The notes below the pieces were generated by a model. The model saw only the letters and a program-made list of their open reading frames with translations, was not told the origin of the DNA and searched no databases. Below, one piece after another: positions 23,701-37,200 of a DNA stretch of 64,000 bases. The DNA is taken from positions 14,759,501-14,823,500 of the forward strand of contig CM065184.1 of assembly GCA_033026295.1 (NCBI GenBank), written 5' to 3'. The translations under genes were made by a program, and so were the position numbers. Positions within the stretch are counted from its first letter, which is position 1. The number at the start of each line of letters is the position of its first letter. The DNA is from Channa striata (Eukaryota; Chordata; Actinopteri; Anabantiformes; Channidae).

Positions 23701-26700
23701 CACACAGGCATACATACTTCAACAACTGCTTGCACAGCTCATGCCACACATGGCCCTCCATTCCTGCTCCATCCTTTGCTCGATCCCTCCCTCCCTCCTA
23801 CTCTCCTCCAGACGCACGCACCATCTTTCTTTGTGGAGGCCATATGGCCCAGTGAAGCCTGTGGATCTACAGGCACATCTGCGTATATGTTGCTGCTCTC
23901 CTTTAAGGGCTGCACGTTGAGCCGTGTGCTCACTTAAACACTCACGCTCATACTGTACATGCACACATTAGGGCTGATGAACACTGTGCTGTCATTACAT
24001 GTGGTTAAAGCGAGTGTTGGTGTTGTGTGTGTGTGTGTGTGTGTGTTTATGGGAGCGCCTGTGTACTGTATGTGCCCTAAGTGTGTAGATGCACAGTGAT
24101 AATTGGTGAAACAGCCTGCGAACAGCTGTGGGGTGATAAAAGGTTGTGTGGTGTTTGGTACAGAAAGCAGAGGGGAGGAGGAGAAGAGAGGAGAGAAGAT
24201 GAGGAGTAAAGTTGGAGAAAAAGAAGAGGGCAAAGTGGAAAGTGAAAAGAGATTTTTTTTAAAAGGGGGGTGGGGGGTGAGGGGGTGCAGGGTTAGTTAG
24301 GAGGAGAAGAAGAGTGAAGACAAACAGGAGATGAAGGACAGTTACAGTTGAGAAACCCAACAAGAGGAGCAGAGAAGTCAGAGCGGGAAAAAAATCCATT
24401 TATACACAGACTCTGGACTAACAGTCTCTCATTCATTTTATATATATTTTATATTTTAGGCACAAGTTATTTTGTCTGAGAAAAAACATCCCAGTGCAAC
24501 AGATCCACCTCTGTGTCCTGTGACCTCGCAGTCAGCTGTACATTTCTGTAAGCTGCAAGCCTGACATTAATTAATACTTGATTAATTAATAAAGTAACAC
24601 TAACAAACTTTGTAGGACCCATTTTACAAGCTGTAACTACTTTTATATTCAATTCAAATACAGTATTTAAAATTAGTTAAGTATTTAGAATGAGTTCATT
24701 TTCTTCTTCTCAAAATTGTATCAAACAGCGACAAATCACAGAACAATGACCAGTCAAATTAATTATAAAATATAGAAGCTTTAAATCCTGAAATGTATTT
24801 TTTCCATCTATAATTTGGTTTATTATATATACACAGTATGATACATAGTGATTATTGGTTTAAAGTATTAGCTGGATACATTTATTTGTGTTTCCTGAAA
24901 TATGAAAGCACAAGAAAACGACTAGGTAAAAATGTCCTTAATCCAATAAAGATTAAGAACAAAAGCTGGGGACGGTTGGAACAGTTAAAGTCTGTGCAAA
25001 CATTTCTTGTTGCGTTTGCTCGTGTAAAATTGTATATTTGACTTATTCTGGGAAAAATGAATCAGACACTCAAAAAGAGAGACTTCAAATTCATCATTTA
25101 CAGTAACTGGCTTTGTATTTTCTTTACCTCCCTGCCTGCTCTGTTGCTCCATCTCTCCACTTACCACCCTCCGTTCTATCCCTTCATTTCCAGGCAAAAA
25201 AAGAAAATGAAAAAAGGAAAAACAACACAGAAATAGTGAAATAAATAATTAAATGGTGCAGCAAAACATTGTGTGCTAAAACCCCTGTGTAGTTTGGCAA
25301 TCAGCTTGCCCATGTAAAAATAAATCAAGCTGATTTTCCAAATGTTTTGTGCGTGGTGCGCTGTTGCCGCTCTTCGCAGCACAGATTGCAGGCCGATGGA
25401 GAGGCTGTGGGGAGGGGCGGGGCGCTGGATATTGAACCCACTTGCACCAGCTTGTTAACACATACACCTTAACCCTCGAGCGGCGCGGCAGGGTGCCCAC
25501 CGAGCACTTGGGACCCGCTGGGGACCAACAAATGTATACCCGATGTATGGACACACACCCTAAGGTTTATGGAGAACACAAACATTCTATTCAGGACCAG
25601 AACAGCACCATATGTGGACACTGACGTACAAGCTTATACACAACTACACACACACACACACACGACCTACGATATTCAGCCCTGCCTCTGCAGCTTAATT
25701 CAGACATTACAAAGTGCAAAACACGGCACAATAAAGTCCCGATACATACCGTAGATCTGTCTTTAATTTAAGCTATGTATTGTTATAAAATATTTGACAA
25801 CAATATATATTTAGAGTTTTTATTTTTTCTACTTTTTAGTCCTGACCCTAGAAAACCAGAAATACAGTCAAACAGAAAAAACAAGTACCAGCTGCAATGT
25901 GGCTCATCGTAAATGTGAGTCATACATCATGTCTGTCCTGTGCCTCCTTACGATGATGCCTCACAAAAATGCCAAAAATACATATATTCACCGCTCAGAA
26001 CTAATTAATGCATCCACAAACATACACACTTTCTACCAGTAGAATTATCTCCAAGAAATCAAATACAAAAATGTGGTCAAGCAGCTTAATTGTCACTCCA
26101 AAAGTGACCTCATGTAGAACTGAACTCAAGAGATTTTTAAATATCAGGAGGATTCATCAACCAACTAAGTGTCAAAGCAGAAAATAAAACTCACTAAATG
26201 CCAGGAGTGATTATCGTGGTTCAGTTGGGAGAAGAGGGAACTTAGTTGCCAACTTCCCAGCCAATCCACTTTTGGCAGCCAGATTCCTACTCTGCTAAAC
26301 CTCCTGAGAACATGCAATAGCAACCCATACACACACACAGACACACACATAAAAATACTCCCATAACATATGCGTGGAAACATACAGAATATTCATACTT
26401 TACGCAACTTAAAATTGTTTTTCCATTCTACGAAACACACAAAAATAGTCACACACAACCAGGAGACAGCTGTGACATGGTAAACTTTGTTTTTTGGCAG
26501 CGTTTGACTGTCGTCAGGTTAACACCGGTGGGTGGTAGACAATATGTAGTGTCAGTAATGGAGCAGGAGAAGAGCGTGAGTGTGTGCGCGAGTTTCATTG
26601 TGTGTACGAGTAAGATGGAGTTGGGGGAGGTTACTGGGGTGGAGATCCTGCAGAGTGGGGCAACAACACCCACACACCCTCGCCCACATCGATAGAGCCA

Positions 26701-28170
26701 GGCTGTATGCCAGGCGCCCTGTGGAGACACACACCAACTGGGTTCTGCGATCGGGGAGGAAGAGACCCTCCCATCACCAACACGCACTCTTCACATACTT
26801 ACAGATTCTGTAGCATAAGCCAGAGATGGAACCAGTTATGACTGCAGCTTTTATAGGTCACTGCTTCCAAAATCACCCACTACATCTTCCACGGAGGACA
26901 GGGTTCACTTTTTGCCAGTATAGCAGAGTTTAACAATTGTTTTTGTAAAATGTGACACTACTGTGCATTTTATGTCACCCTGAAAAATATTTGAGAGTGA
27001 CAGGAAAAAAATGTGGTGGCAAAAGCATGTGCACAACCTTAGTTCTACAACCAATGATAATTTTTAATCGCCACTTATTTAGTTACCTACTTTCTCAACT
27101 CATCGATTTATTGTTTGGTCCATAAAATGTTAAAAAAGGCTACAAAATGTCATTCACAACTTTGCAAGTCACAAGTTATATGATTCACATGATGTGTTTT
27201 GTCCAAATCCACAGACATCAGTTTATTATTAGAGAACAGAACTGAAAATATTAGAGAACAGAACTGAAAATATTTATATTTCACAATGTATAACCAGTGA
27301 CCTTCGGGCATTTTGAATTAAAAATTACTTTTATGGCTTATTGATTAAAGTTTGATCTTCGTCGACTAATGAATCAAATTACTACAGCAAATTGTAGCGT
27401 TACTGGCCATTACAGAGTAGCTTTAAGTGGAAAGAGCTGTGCTGTCAGACTGTCACTGTGAAATGCTCGTACATCAGAACAGTTACTGTCACATGTGATG
27501 TGAGTCTGTAATTAGTTGATACTATCTATTATTAAAGAAATTAATGTTTTTTTGATCTGAGTATGTAACTCAATGATGTAGAAAATGTCTCTGCAGACAA
27601 CTGGAGAAAAAATTGCTGACACCACAAAAGTGTCACAGCGTCAGCAAAAAGGAAAACAACGCATATTGGATGTGCAGAAGTGGGACAGTTTGGGGACAAT
27701 CTTGGGAAGAAATTGTAGTTTTTAAGTAAGACCTGATGCAGTACCCACAAACCGAAAGAAAATAGTCCCCTGGGGCGCTCACTCCATACAGGTTTTGATC
27801 CGAACTGATTCATGCGCCAAAGTACACGCAGTGATTGTCAGCGCTGGTTTTACATTTAAATAAAATAACTGAAAATGTGCATAAATATTAATGAAAACAT
27901 TTCCTGACGAAGGATCTGAGGTTGTATGAACCAGAATGTCAATACAAATGACCTATAGGTGTCGGAACATGTATTTCCACAATGGCAGTAGCAGCTGTTG
28001 TTGTTGTGCGTGTGATGTGAGTTTGTTTGCGTACCTGTTCTTCATGCGCTGGTGAATGCGGCCGTGCTGGACGCACTGTTCTTCCATGTCAGAGCACCGA
28101 GCTCGCAGAGTTTTTACTGCCTCCTCTAGGTGTTGTCTCTCCAGGGCCTGCTGCTCTAGCTCACTTCTGT

Positions 28171-28205
<35 letters not shown>

Positions 28206-31200
28206 AGTGACAGTTAACACAGATGCTACAGTTGAAAATCAACCTTAACAATACACCATGTTCCACTAATCAAAGTGAACAGAATATAGAACTTATAGCA
28301 CAATTTATTTTATTATTTTTTTAGGTACACTCTGCTGAAACTAATTGCAGAATACTACAGCAGATTCTAAAATGTGACACCTTTGTTGAAATTATTTTTG
28401 AGAGACGTTGAGTCATTTAAAAGACTACAATTTGTGATGCTATTACTGAAACTGGACTGTGTCATACTGGTATCTCATACTTTGCAAAGTTTTATCCACC
28501 CCATTTTTCATTCACTCAATTGTAAGGAAATGTAATTCTGACTGTAAACAGTTGGTTCTGGCTTTTATTGGTAAGTAATATAATAATTTCATCAATTTTT
28601 TTTTGAGGGGATGACGACCACAATAATGAAAATAAATAATCGACTAACACAATAACTTAAATTTGGTTTTATTTCAGGAAATGTGGGGAGACAAAGAGGG
28701 TAATACTATGCACCAAAGATGCGTCCACTGGACGTCCTGAACCCCCTTTCTCCTCATGCTCTACCACGTATTGGACATTGAAACAAACAACTCAGAACTT
28801 TTTGGGTTCTGCTTCGTGAAACTGTCTCAGTATAACCTCGCTTAGCCCGACTGCTGCAGTCCAGCAGGACTTTAACCGCAACACTGAGTTTAGACTCCAG
28901 GAGCTCAAACAACCCGCAGCACAAAGCACTGCTGCTAAACTGCATAACACCCATGCAGCAGATGTAAGATATGAGCAAATATGCTGGTGTGTGAGCATGT
29001 ACTGAGATTCTACCCCAAAAAAATGTAAGGTGTTAGTGATTACTGTGCACAAACACACATGTGCGCTTGGTGCTGATGTCCATCCATAAGAACACAGGGT
29101 ACTTCAGTGTTTATGCACGTGTCCTGTGGCTGGTGAGGACAGTGCAGTCTGGCAGGGCCAGATTGGGGGCTGTCATGTGACTAATGTGCAGCACAGCTCC
29201 AACAGCTGACAGGACACTGGGCCCAGGGTCACTCGCATACACACAGACACACACACAAGCACACACACGAACAAACACGCAGACAGGCAGCCCAGATGGA
29301 GAGTTGTGCAGGCCTGCTGTGACAACTGTAGCATCAGGTTAACAAGAAAACAGGTCAGACTGGAAAGCAGTATGTAGTATGTTGACATGCTCTGTCCAAA
29401 CAGGCTGGACAGATGATGCGCCATGAAATGATGACACGCATGTCTTACAGATAGAGGGAATAAACAACTGAGCAAGTGAACACATGGCAAAAAAGAAAAT
29501 GCACATATCTACACAAGTGAACTTCAAGTCGCAGTATAAAAATGTTTCCGTGGGAAAAATGGGGATGAAAAGCACATGAAAGAAGTCGAAATGCATATAA
29601 TACTTGCCGTCTGTTTTCGGTCAGCTCTTCTAGTTTATCCCCCAGTTTGCAGCACTCCTCCTTCAGCTTCCTTAACAGAGAATTTTGGGAACTCAGCAGC
29701 CCATCCAGGTCTCCAACTGCAGTCAACCACGGGAAAGTCCGTTAACATGAGGTTAACTATCAGGCTTGATTTCATGTAGCTTTTAGTCACAGACAAAGTG
29801 GAAGTCCGGTCATTTTAAAATGACTTTTTTACTTTATCAGTTCTTTAATTTAAACTGATTTATTATAGGGAGCACTGTTTCATGTGTTATTAACTAATTA
29901 AATGATGTACACTGCATAGTAACTATTGTATATGTACAGTCTTGTGCCCCAACAATAAATCCTAACCCCAACCAAAGTGAGGAGCATACAATATTTCTAA
30001 CCTAATTAAAACAAACACATCCTAACTTGTTCTGAAACTAATACTAATGCATCCCATAATTAACAGCTGATCCACGTGAAAACGACAAATCCATGGATGT
30101 GCACGAAAAATACATTTGTAAGACAATAAGAGAAACTTGGCATAAGGTAGACAAAAATCACAAGCTCTAAAAAAAAAAAAAAAAAAAAAAGAGGTTCTAG
30201 ACGTTACAGATAAAAAGCACATGAATGTATGAGTCTGTCATTAAGACCACACTGTTGAGTGAATATTTATTTTTACATGCATATATGATTATTGTTATTC
30301 ACCAACAATGCAAGGTCATTCCAATAGTAAAGCGAGTGACACAGAGCCACCATAATGGATTAGTGTAAATACCAAAAATTGATCTGCATATTAATGTTAA
30401 ATTATCTTATCTTACTAAATTATCTGTTAAATAATTTTTTTGTTCCAAGTCAACTTAGTATAAGTTCTTCTGTGTAGCATGCAGAATGTGTGTCTGATTT
30501 AAAAATTAAAGTTTCCTCACGATCCAGGATTTCATTTTAATACTTTCATTTTATAAAAAAATACAAATCTGCTTATGGGGTGGCTGTCTGGTAAAACAAA
30601 CAATGCATTGTCATTAGCAGGCCAAGCCACCACACTGCCTCGCATACAGCTCACCAAGCAGAAACATCTACATTTAGCAAAATAATTAACTCTATTGCAA
30701 TACTGAAAATAATGCAGTGAATGACAGATACAAATGTTTTTTGAGTGTATTCCCAAAATGCCTTTTCAACATTAACATTACAATCAAAACTGTTCACAAA
30801 TAGCAGGAGGAGATGAAAACAAGTACAGAGAACTGACAACTGAAATATAAAGTGTGTGAGAAGGGTGAAAGGAGATGGAGAAAAAGAAGGAAATGCTGCT
30901 TGAAAGTGCTTTCTTTCTCCTTTCCACCCTTCCTGCCACGTCCGCATTCGCTCATGGGGGCCTCTTTCTGAACAATCCAACACTGGGCTTTCATCGTTGC
31001 TTTGAAATGATTCACGTTCAGCTCTCCAACATATGTCTGCTCTTTTAAAATAACAATGGCTGCCGTTTGGATTGAGGGAATGATCCACCTGCTCCAGCAT
31101 TCTGTTACAGTCAAGCGAAACCAAAAACACCAAGGACTCACAGTCTTTGAAAAGTAGCTCAGACTTGAAAAGAGTTTTTTTTAAACGTACACTACGTTAT

Positions 31201-34200
31201 GGAGGGGGAGAAAGAGAAAAATCTATGATAGTGATTTTCTGTGCTATGATACATACTTTACCTGCAGACAGAAATTTGACACTACACTTTTGTCATCTCT
31301 CTCTTCTTGTTTATGTGCTACAGAAGAGTAATTAAAATATAATCATGGACTTAAAGAGTTGTAAAGGCCACTACCCTCAGAGTTGCATTCCTAAATCGTA
31401 CCTTTGTTGGCATCAGGTTTCACATTGTTCCACCAATATTATTTTTTTAATATCCACTCTCTACAAGAGTTCTCCTCCAAACTCTGACATGTATGGACGA
31501 GCAAACGTTTGGATGCTGAAGAACATGACACTAAAAGTACAGAACTCACAAACGTGCCACACACGTACATTTAGCAAAGTTCGGTCAGTGCTGGAAAAGT
31601 TGCATGAAGAATGCTAATTAGCTGAACAGGCTTTGAATGCGTCTGGCCATGCGTAGGCCAAAAAGAACCCTGGGACACAGAAACACAGCAGAACTGGCAC
31701 TGGAAACAAACAGAGGAAAAATGAGGGAGGGAGGAATGGAGGGAAGAAGCATGGCAGGGAGGGAGGGACAGAAAAAAAAATATCTGATATCATCTAGAGG
31801 CTTCTCTGTACGCATTCACTCAAACATTAAAAAACAAAAACAAAAAAAAGGTGGTGTAGAAGAAGGGAGAGGGGGATGGATGGATGGAAGGACAAACGGA
31901 TGGACAGAGAGGCGGGATTTGGAGAGCAAAAAAGCTAATTATCCAGCTCGTCTGTTGGGTTGCACGGGGATAGGAAGTGATGCGAGCTACTAAAGGACGT
32001 CCACCCCTCCATCCTCTTCCCATCCACAGTTTCCTGCTGTGCTCTGATGTCAGCTCTCTTTAGACAACATGTGTGCTGCCGACACGCGCCAAAAACAAAT
32101 CCTTTGTATACCCCCCTCCATCCCTCCCTCCCTCTATACCCTCCATCTTTGTTCTGCGTACCAGCAGGCTCCCTGGTTGTTGAAGGGAACCACAGGTAAA
32201 TAAAAAGATAGGAGAAGCAAGTGGAAGAATGGTTGAGGGCGGGAGGTGGGTGTGAGGAGGGGGATCCAGATGGTGCAACAGATGTGCTAGCAGCAGCAGC
32301 TCTGCTGTGCAGACAGACAGGAAGCTCTGAGCTGGGTCTCTCTGCTCTGCTCCCATCACCTTCCCTCTGCTCTGCCCTGCGATTCTCTCTTCACTTCTTA
32401 TGGCTTCCGTTTTGCTCTTTTTGCTCTGTTCTGCTCTTTTGAGGTCACTTCAGCTCAGTCTTGTTCCGCTCAGATGATTTACTTCCCTGCTCATACCCTC
32501 CCACGCAAGGTGGCACAGTGAGAAGCGAAACCATACTTCAACGGGAACGTGCGGATTCAAGACACCACACCAGCAAAGATCCACCCTGCAGAAGTGTCCT
32601 TGAGGAAGAGGTTGAAAGTAGCCCGGCTCAGGGGCTGTGGCTCTGCAGCTGACCAACTCTGCTCTTTTGCTCCTTGCTGTTCTATATATTATGTCTCCGT
32701 ATACTTAGTCCAACTCAGTTCGGCTTTTTTCTGTTCTACTTTCTGTTTCAATCCTGCTCACACCACTCTCCTCCTCTGCGTAAGATAACCACTAGCCACA
32801 GTAAACCTACTGACACTGCATGTCTGTCGTTGTGTTCCCACGTGAGGATGTTCTCAGTTGTGCGTGACTGTCCAAAGCACCTTTTCATGCTGGACTTTCA
32901 GAAGCTCGATTACAAACGTCCACCTGATACAGTGTGCTGCCATTCTAGACTTCATGACTCTAACTGAAGCATCTGAGTATAAGGAAATTCAGTTACTGCT
33001 ATCTATATACAGTATCTATTGCCCCTTCATATAAACTAAATGTGCAGTAGTGCATATTGTTTCATTTCTTTATTCAATTTGGAGGAATGGTTTGGGATTT
33101 GTAAAGCATATCTTAAAGCTGCAACATCCAATCTAAGCCTGCAGTAGCACACGACTTAAAATCAATCAATCCATGCTCCACCCATCCCTCCTACTCCCTG
33201 ATCTCATTTTTACGCTGCACCACACTCTGCACAGCCCATCAGGTACGAGTTATCACCAAATTACAACAAATAAAACATACAAATCAAGTAAAAATCTTTG
33301 GAATTCAGTGATTACCCAGAAGCCAACATCTCATCACTGCTGCCAGTGCTGTTCTGGAAGTCTGTGTCACAGAAGGCTTGACAGAAACTTCTCCCGAGTT
33401 AGACAATTTAGAAGAATATTTCTGCTAAATATATACTGGCTAATAATACTGAGAAGCATATATCTGAGACATATATGTGTCTTGTTACCCGTTTCTCTTC
33501 TGCACAGTTAAAATGTTGCATTTTTTTCGACTGTGCTGAAAAAATGCTCAGTCCTTGTTCATACCATCAATAGCGTTGGACAGGGCAAAGTTTAATCTTT
33601 ACGTAGCCTGAAGACTTAACATGTTGTCCCTCTTCCCTCTTCCCTCTTCCCAGCAGAAGTTGTTGCAACCTACACTTACTGTCATTCACACTTATGCACA
33701 ACAATGTTGTTCTCAGAGCAACAAAATCCTGAACCAATCTTTTAATATACAACAAAATGGCATTTTCTTGTTTGTTTATGGCTCTTCGCTAAAGTTTATA
33801 TAGCAGGGAAAGAAATGCCAGGATTTTCCTTCAGCAAACATCTACTATTCAGGAAATACAGATACAAATTGTAGAGATAACAATAAATTACGAACAAAGT
33901 GGTGTCTAAAACAACAATTAGTATGGTGATCATAAATGAGCTGCAAATGTGTTCTCTGTAAAAACATATTGTGTTGTCAAAACAGCTAAAAACAAAATGT
34001 GGCTGCAAAAAACAGACTACTGGAAAGATGTTTTTGGAGGAACTGATATCACAGATGATACCCAACTAAATCTGAAAGAGATCAAATGAATGTCATAAAG
34101 TCAGAGTTAAGAACGAGACAGTGAGCTATGACGAATATTTCCAGCCGAGGCCACTGCGGCTGCTGTAGGTGGAAGCACTGACCTCTCTGCTGGTGTTGAG

Positions 34201-37200
34201 CCTCTGTTTTTTCCAGCAGTGCACTCAGTTCTCTCTCTCTTTTCTGGGCTAGAAGCATCGTAGAATTCATTCTCTCCTCGTGAGTTCGCTCTGCACTCTC
34301 TCTCTCCTGTCTGGGGAAAATGAAATCAAAACATTTAAAAAAATGCATTTCGCTAAATTCCACCATACCTGGTAACGGTTTCTGGTACAAGACAAGGTGA
34401 ATTTTTGTGAGGGATAGTGGTTATGTGGGAATAATTGAAAAGGAGGAGGACAGCTCACATTAAAGCACCGAAACAAGGATGACAGAAAAGGCAATGTCAG
34501 CTTAAAGACCCCTGAGTGATACTGCAGCTGTCTAACATACACACGCATCATTCCAGAGTAAAAGGTTTATTGTCTGGTGGGACAAAGTCAAAGACCATGA
34601 CCTAGACAAGACAACATTCAATGCAACAGAAAGGTCTGTAGGCTTTGTTTAAGGTGCTTGTTATTGTGTGCAAATGTTACAAATATTTTTTCATCCATAC
34701 TAATCCCAAAGACACAAAACTACTGCCAAGAACTTTCACGCTTGATCAATCATAACGTCTTTTTACCATAGGACTGTACTTGATATCTGTGTGACTGTCC
34801 AATATATTTGTTTTGTGATCATATCACTCTAATCTCTACGCTCCTTTGCCTCAATATCAAACTTGAGCAGGTAAAATGCAAAATGCGGTGCTTATCCATG
34901 TTGGATTTGAGTAACTCTGCATTTTACTCCCCTTTGAACAAAACTTTCTAACTCAACTAAGTTCAAACATACACAAACAACAGAGGAACAGACAAAGAAG
35001 GAAAGAAAAGAAAAACTACAAACACAGGGAAAAAACGAACAAATAAACAGAACTCTTCCTGAAGTCCAAAGGCGCTAATGAAGAGAGAATTCTCCAGTTT
35101 AAGTGAAAACTTTTCTCCCCTACAGCGCTTGGCCTGCATCTCTAAAGTGACCGCGTCTGTCTGTTCCTTCGTGTGTGTGTGTGTTCTCCTGCTGTCCTGC
35201 TGTCTGGGGTGTGAAAGCGGGTGGCGGGTGTGCAGGGGACACAAGGAGAATGTGTGTGTCTGTATTCGTATGAGTGTGTGTGAGTGAATGAACCCCCGCT
35301 GGGCTTGAACAGCAGCCTGAGCCACCAAAGCGCACACCAGGGCTCAGCGGGAGATGGCGGGCAGGCGTTGCCAGCCATTTGGTCCTGCAAGAGGTTCCAG
35401 GGGGCCGTGTGTATCTGTGTATGTCTATGTGTGTGTGTTTGTGTGGGACTGGGGTGGAGGGGGGAGAGACTCACACCAGACCTGTTTACTCACCAATTAG
35501 CATCAGACAGACCGCCAGAAAGTTCCAGCAGTCAGCAATAGAGTGGTGGTGAGGAAGAAGAGGGTGATAAAAAAACAGAAGACGGCAGGAAAGCAAAAAG
35601 ACAGAGAGCTGCACATTTGGCATCTGTTGGTCTTGCAGATCTACAGCAAACCAACATGTACAACCTAATAAACTTGAACACAAGAGGACAGACGAGAATA
35701 GGGTCTGCGTTCTTGGCGAGAGCGGGCTACCTAGACAAGGGGCGATGTTTTAAAGTCTGATTCAGTAAATCCGGGTCTATGTACCCAGGATGAAGTCTGA
35801 GACACGGGCCTGAAAGTCTCATCGAGGATCCGTTTCAATGTGGCAGGTCGGGCTAAGTTATGTGGTTCTTTCCCCTACGCCATTTTGTATCCCTGATCAA
35901 ACGGAACATGTTTATTTGCAAAATGCTCTAACAAAATGGCTGCTGATCAGCATTGTCAAATTAAAACATAAAAAAGAAAGCAAAGAAGAGTCTTCATTGG
36001 AGAGCCCAGCCCTGGAGCAAGTGTTAAGGGCGATGGAGTAGAGCAGAGGCTGAATATGTGGGGTTGGAGCTGGATAATTCTCCCTGGACAATAATCTGCC
36101 TTCCAGCTAATTGGTGAATGGGCTCTGGTGTGCTGCCTGTGGCAGGAACTCTTGTTTGGGCCTAAGAGGCAACAGACTGAGTGTTGAGTTAGCAGATAGC
36201 TGGGCCTGTTTGTATATGCCTGGCCTGATGCACTGTAGGACAGCTTGATAAGTATGGCAAGAGCTGCATGGGCCAGCGGCCTAAGGTAGGCTGGAATGGC
36301 TCTGGGGCTGCGGCCAGGTACAGTGGCTGCTGGGTAAGTGGGAGGTGGCAGAGGCGGTGGCTGGCTGACTAGATGGCTGGAGCTGCAAGGAAGAAGAGGG
36401 GCCCCAGCCCACAATGCCTGCCTAAGTGGGCACTATTCAAGCTGTTGCCCATTAGATGTGGGGTGCCAGGGCCTGACCAAGCGCGGAGTTTGCAGCACCC
36501 CATGGTGCAGCTGGCATCCCACGCCAGAACCACCAAATGCCGCGGTTTATCAGAAAACAAGCACAAATTGGAGTCAGACGGTGGACTTGGAGGAACCAGA
36601 GACACTCGGCAACGCCAGACAACACTGACCACTGTTTGGACTAAAGTTTAAAAGATTATATTCTCCCTCAAGAAACTGAATATCGCTCCGATATACACAC
36701 ATGCATTCTAATAATTCATATATACAGCGGTGGTTGACTTCAGTTAATGTGTTTGTTCATACTACCAAATCTTTTCATACAGGTACATTTTTAAAATATA
36801 TTATGTTATCTTATTCAAATGACTGGGAAGTAAAGTAGTACGGGAAACAATGTCTTCATACAGTATGGTTTAGTATATTCATGTCTAAACTAATGGAAGA
36901 GAGAACAATCCTCACATACAGTAACTCCTTATTTTTGCTCGGCAATGTTTCTGTGTTGCAATAGAACAGGTGTGAAATTAACGTGAACAGATTGCCAACC
37001 TAACCTACAGCACAAACATGGAAACACCGAAACTTTGTTCAGAACAAAGACGACTGATTGTTGCAAAATATTGATAATTAAAGATGGTAAAGTGAGAGGA
37101 AGGCCAAAAGCACTGATTGTTTCTTATAGGACCATCTGTAATAATGGCTCACTGTAAAGTCTAAGTATAATCTATAATCACACACGTGTGTGTTGTCATT

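Larger units (their letters stand above)
15283..28034 (-). other. sdccag8: sdccag8 intron 16 (12.8 kb)
   Basis: No sdccag8 exon is expected here because exons 16 and 17 join in phase. Contents: a CA run at 15290-15312, CA/TG runs near 19009-19050, 19306-19343, 20465-20494, 20704-20732, 23527-23544 and 24024-24046, a (CAGT)n run at 16453-16474, GC-rich complex blocks at about 17900-18070 and 23550-23690, a possible plus-strand exon at 22721-22844, a SINE-like tRNA relic near 25427-25480 and a 2 x 22-bp tandem duplication at 27228-27271. Positions 20800-22650 are AT-rich with nothing recognised. Confidence 0.75.

Noticed and set aside
29602..29605. Canonical GT donor three bases beyond the GC donor of exon 15
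   Set aside because: It changes the phase and gives AAG TGA at the start of exon 16, so it cannot make the conserved protein.
36000..36660. GC-rich region with several ORFs on both strands
   Set aside because: Open in several frames because of base composition; no protein family or splice pattern recognised.
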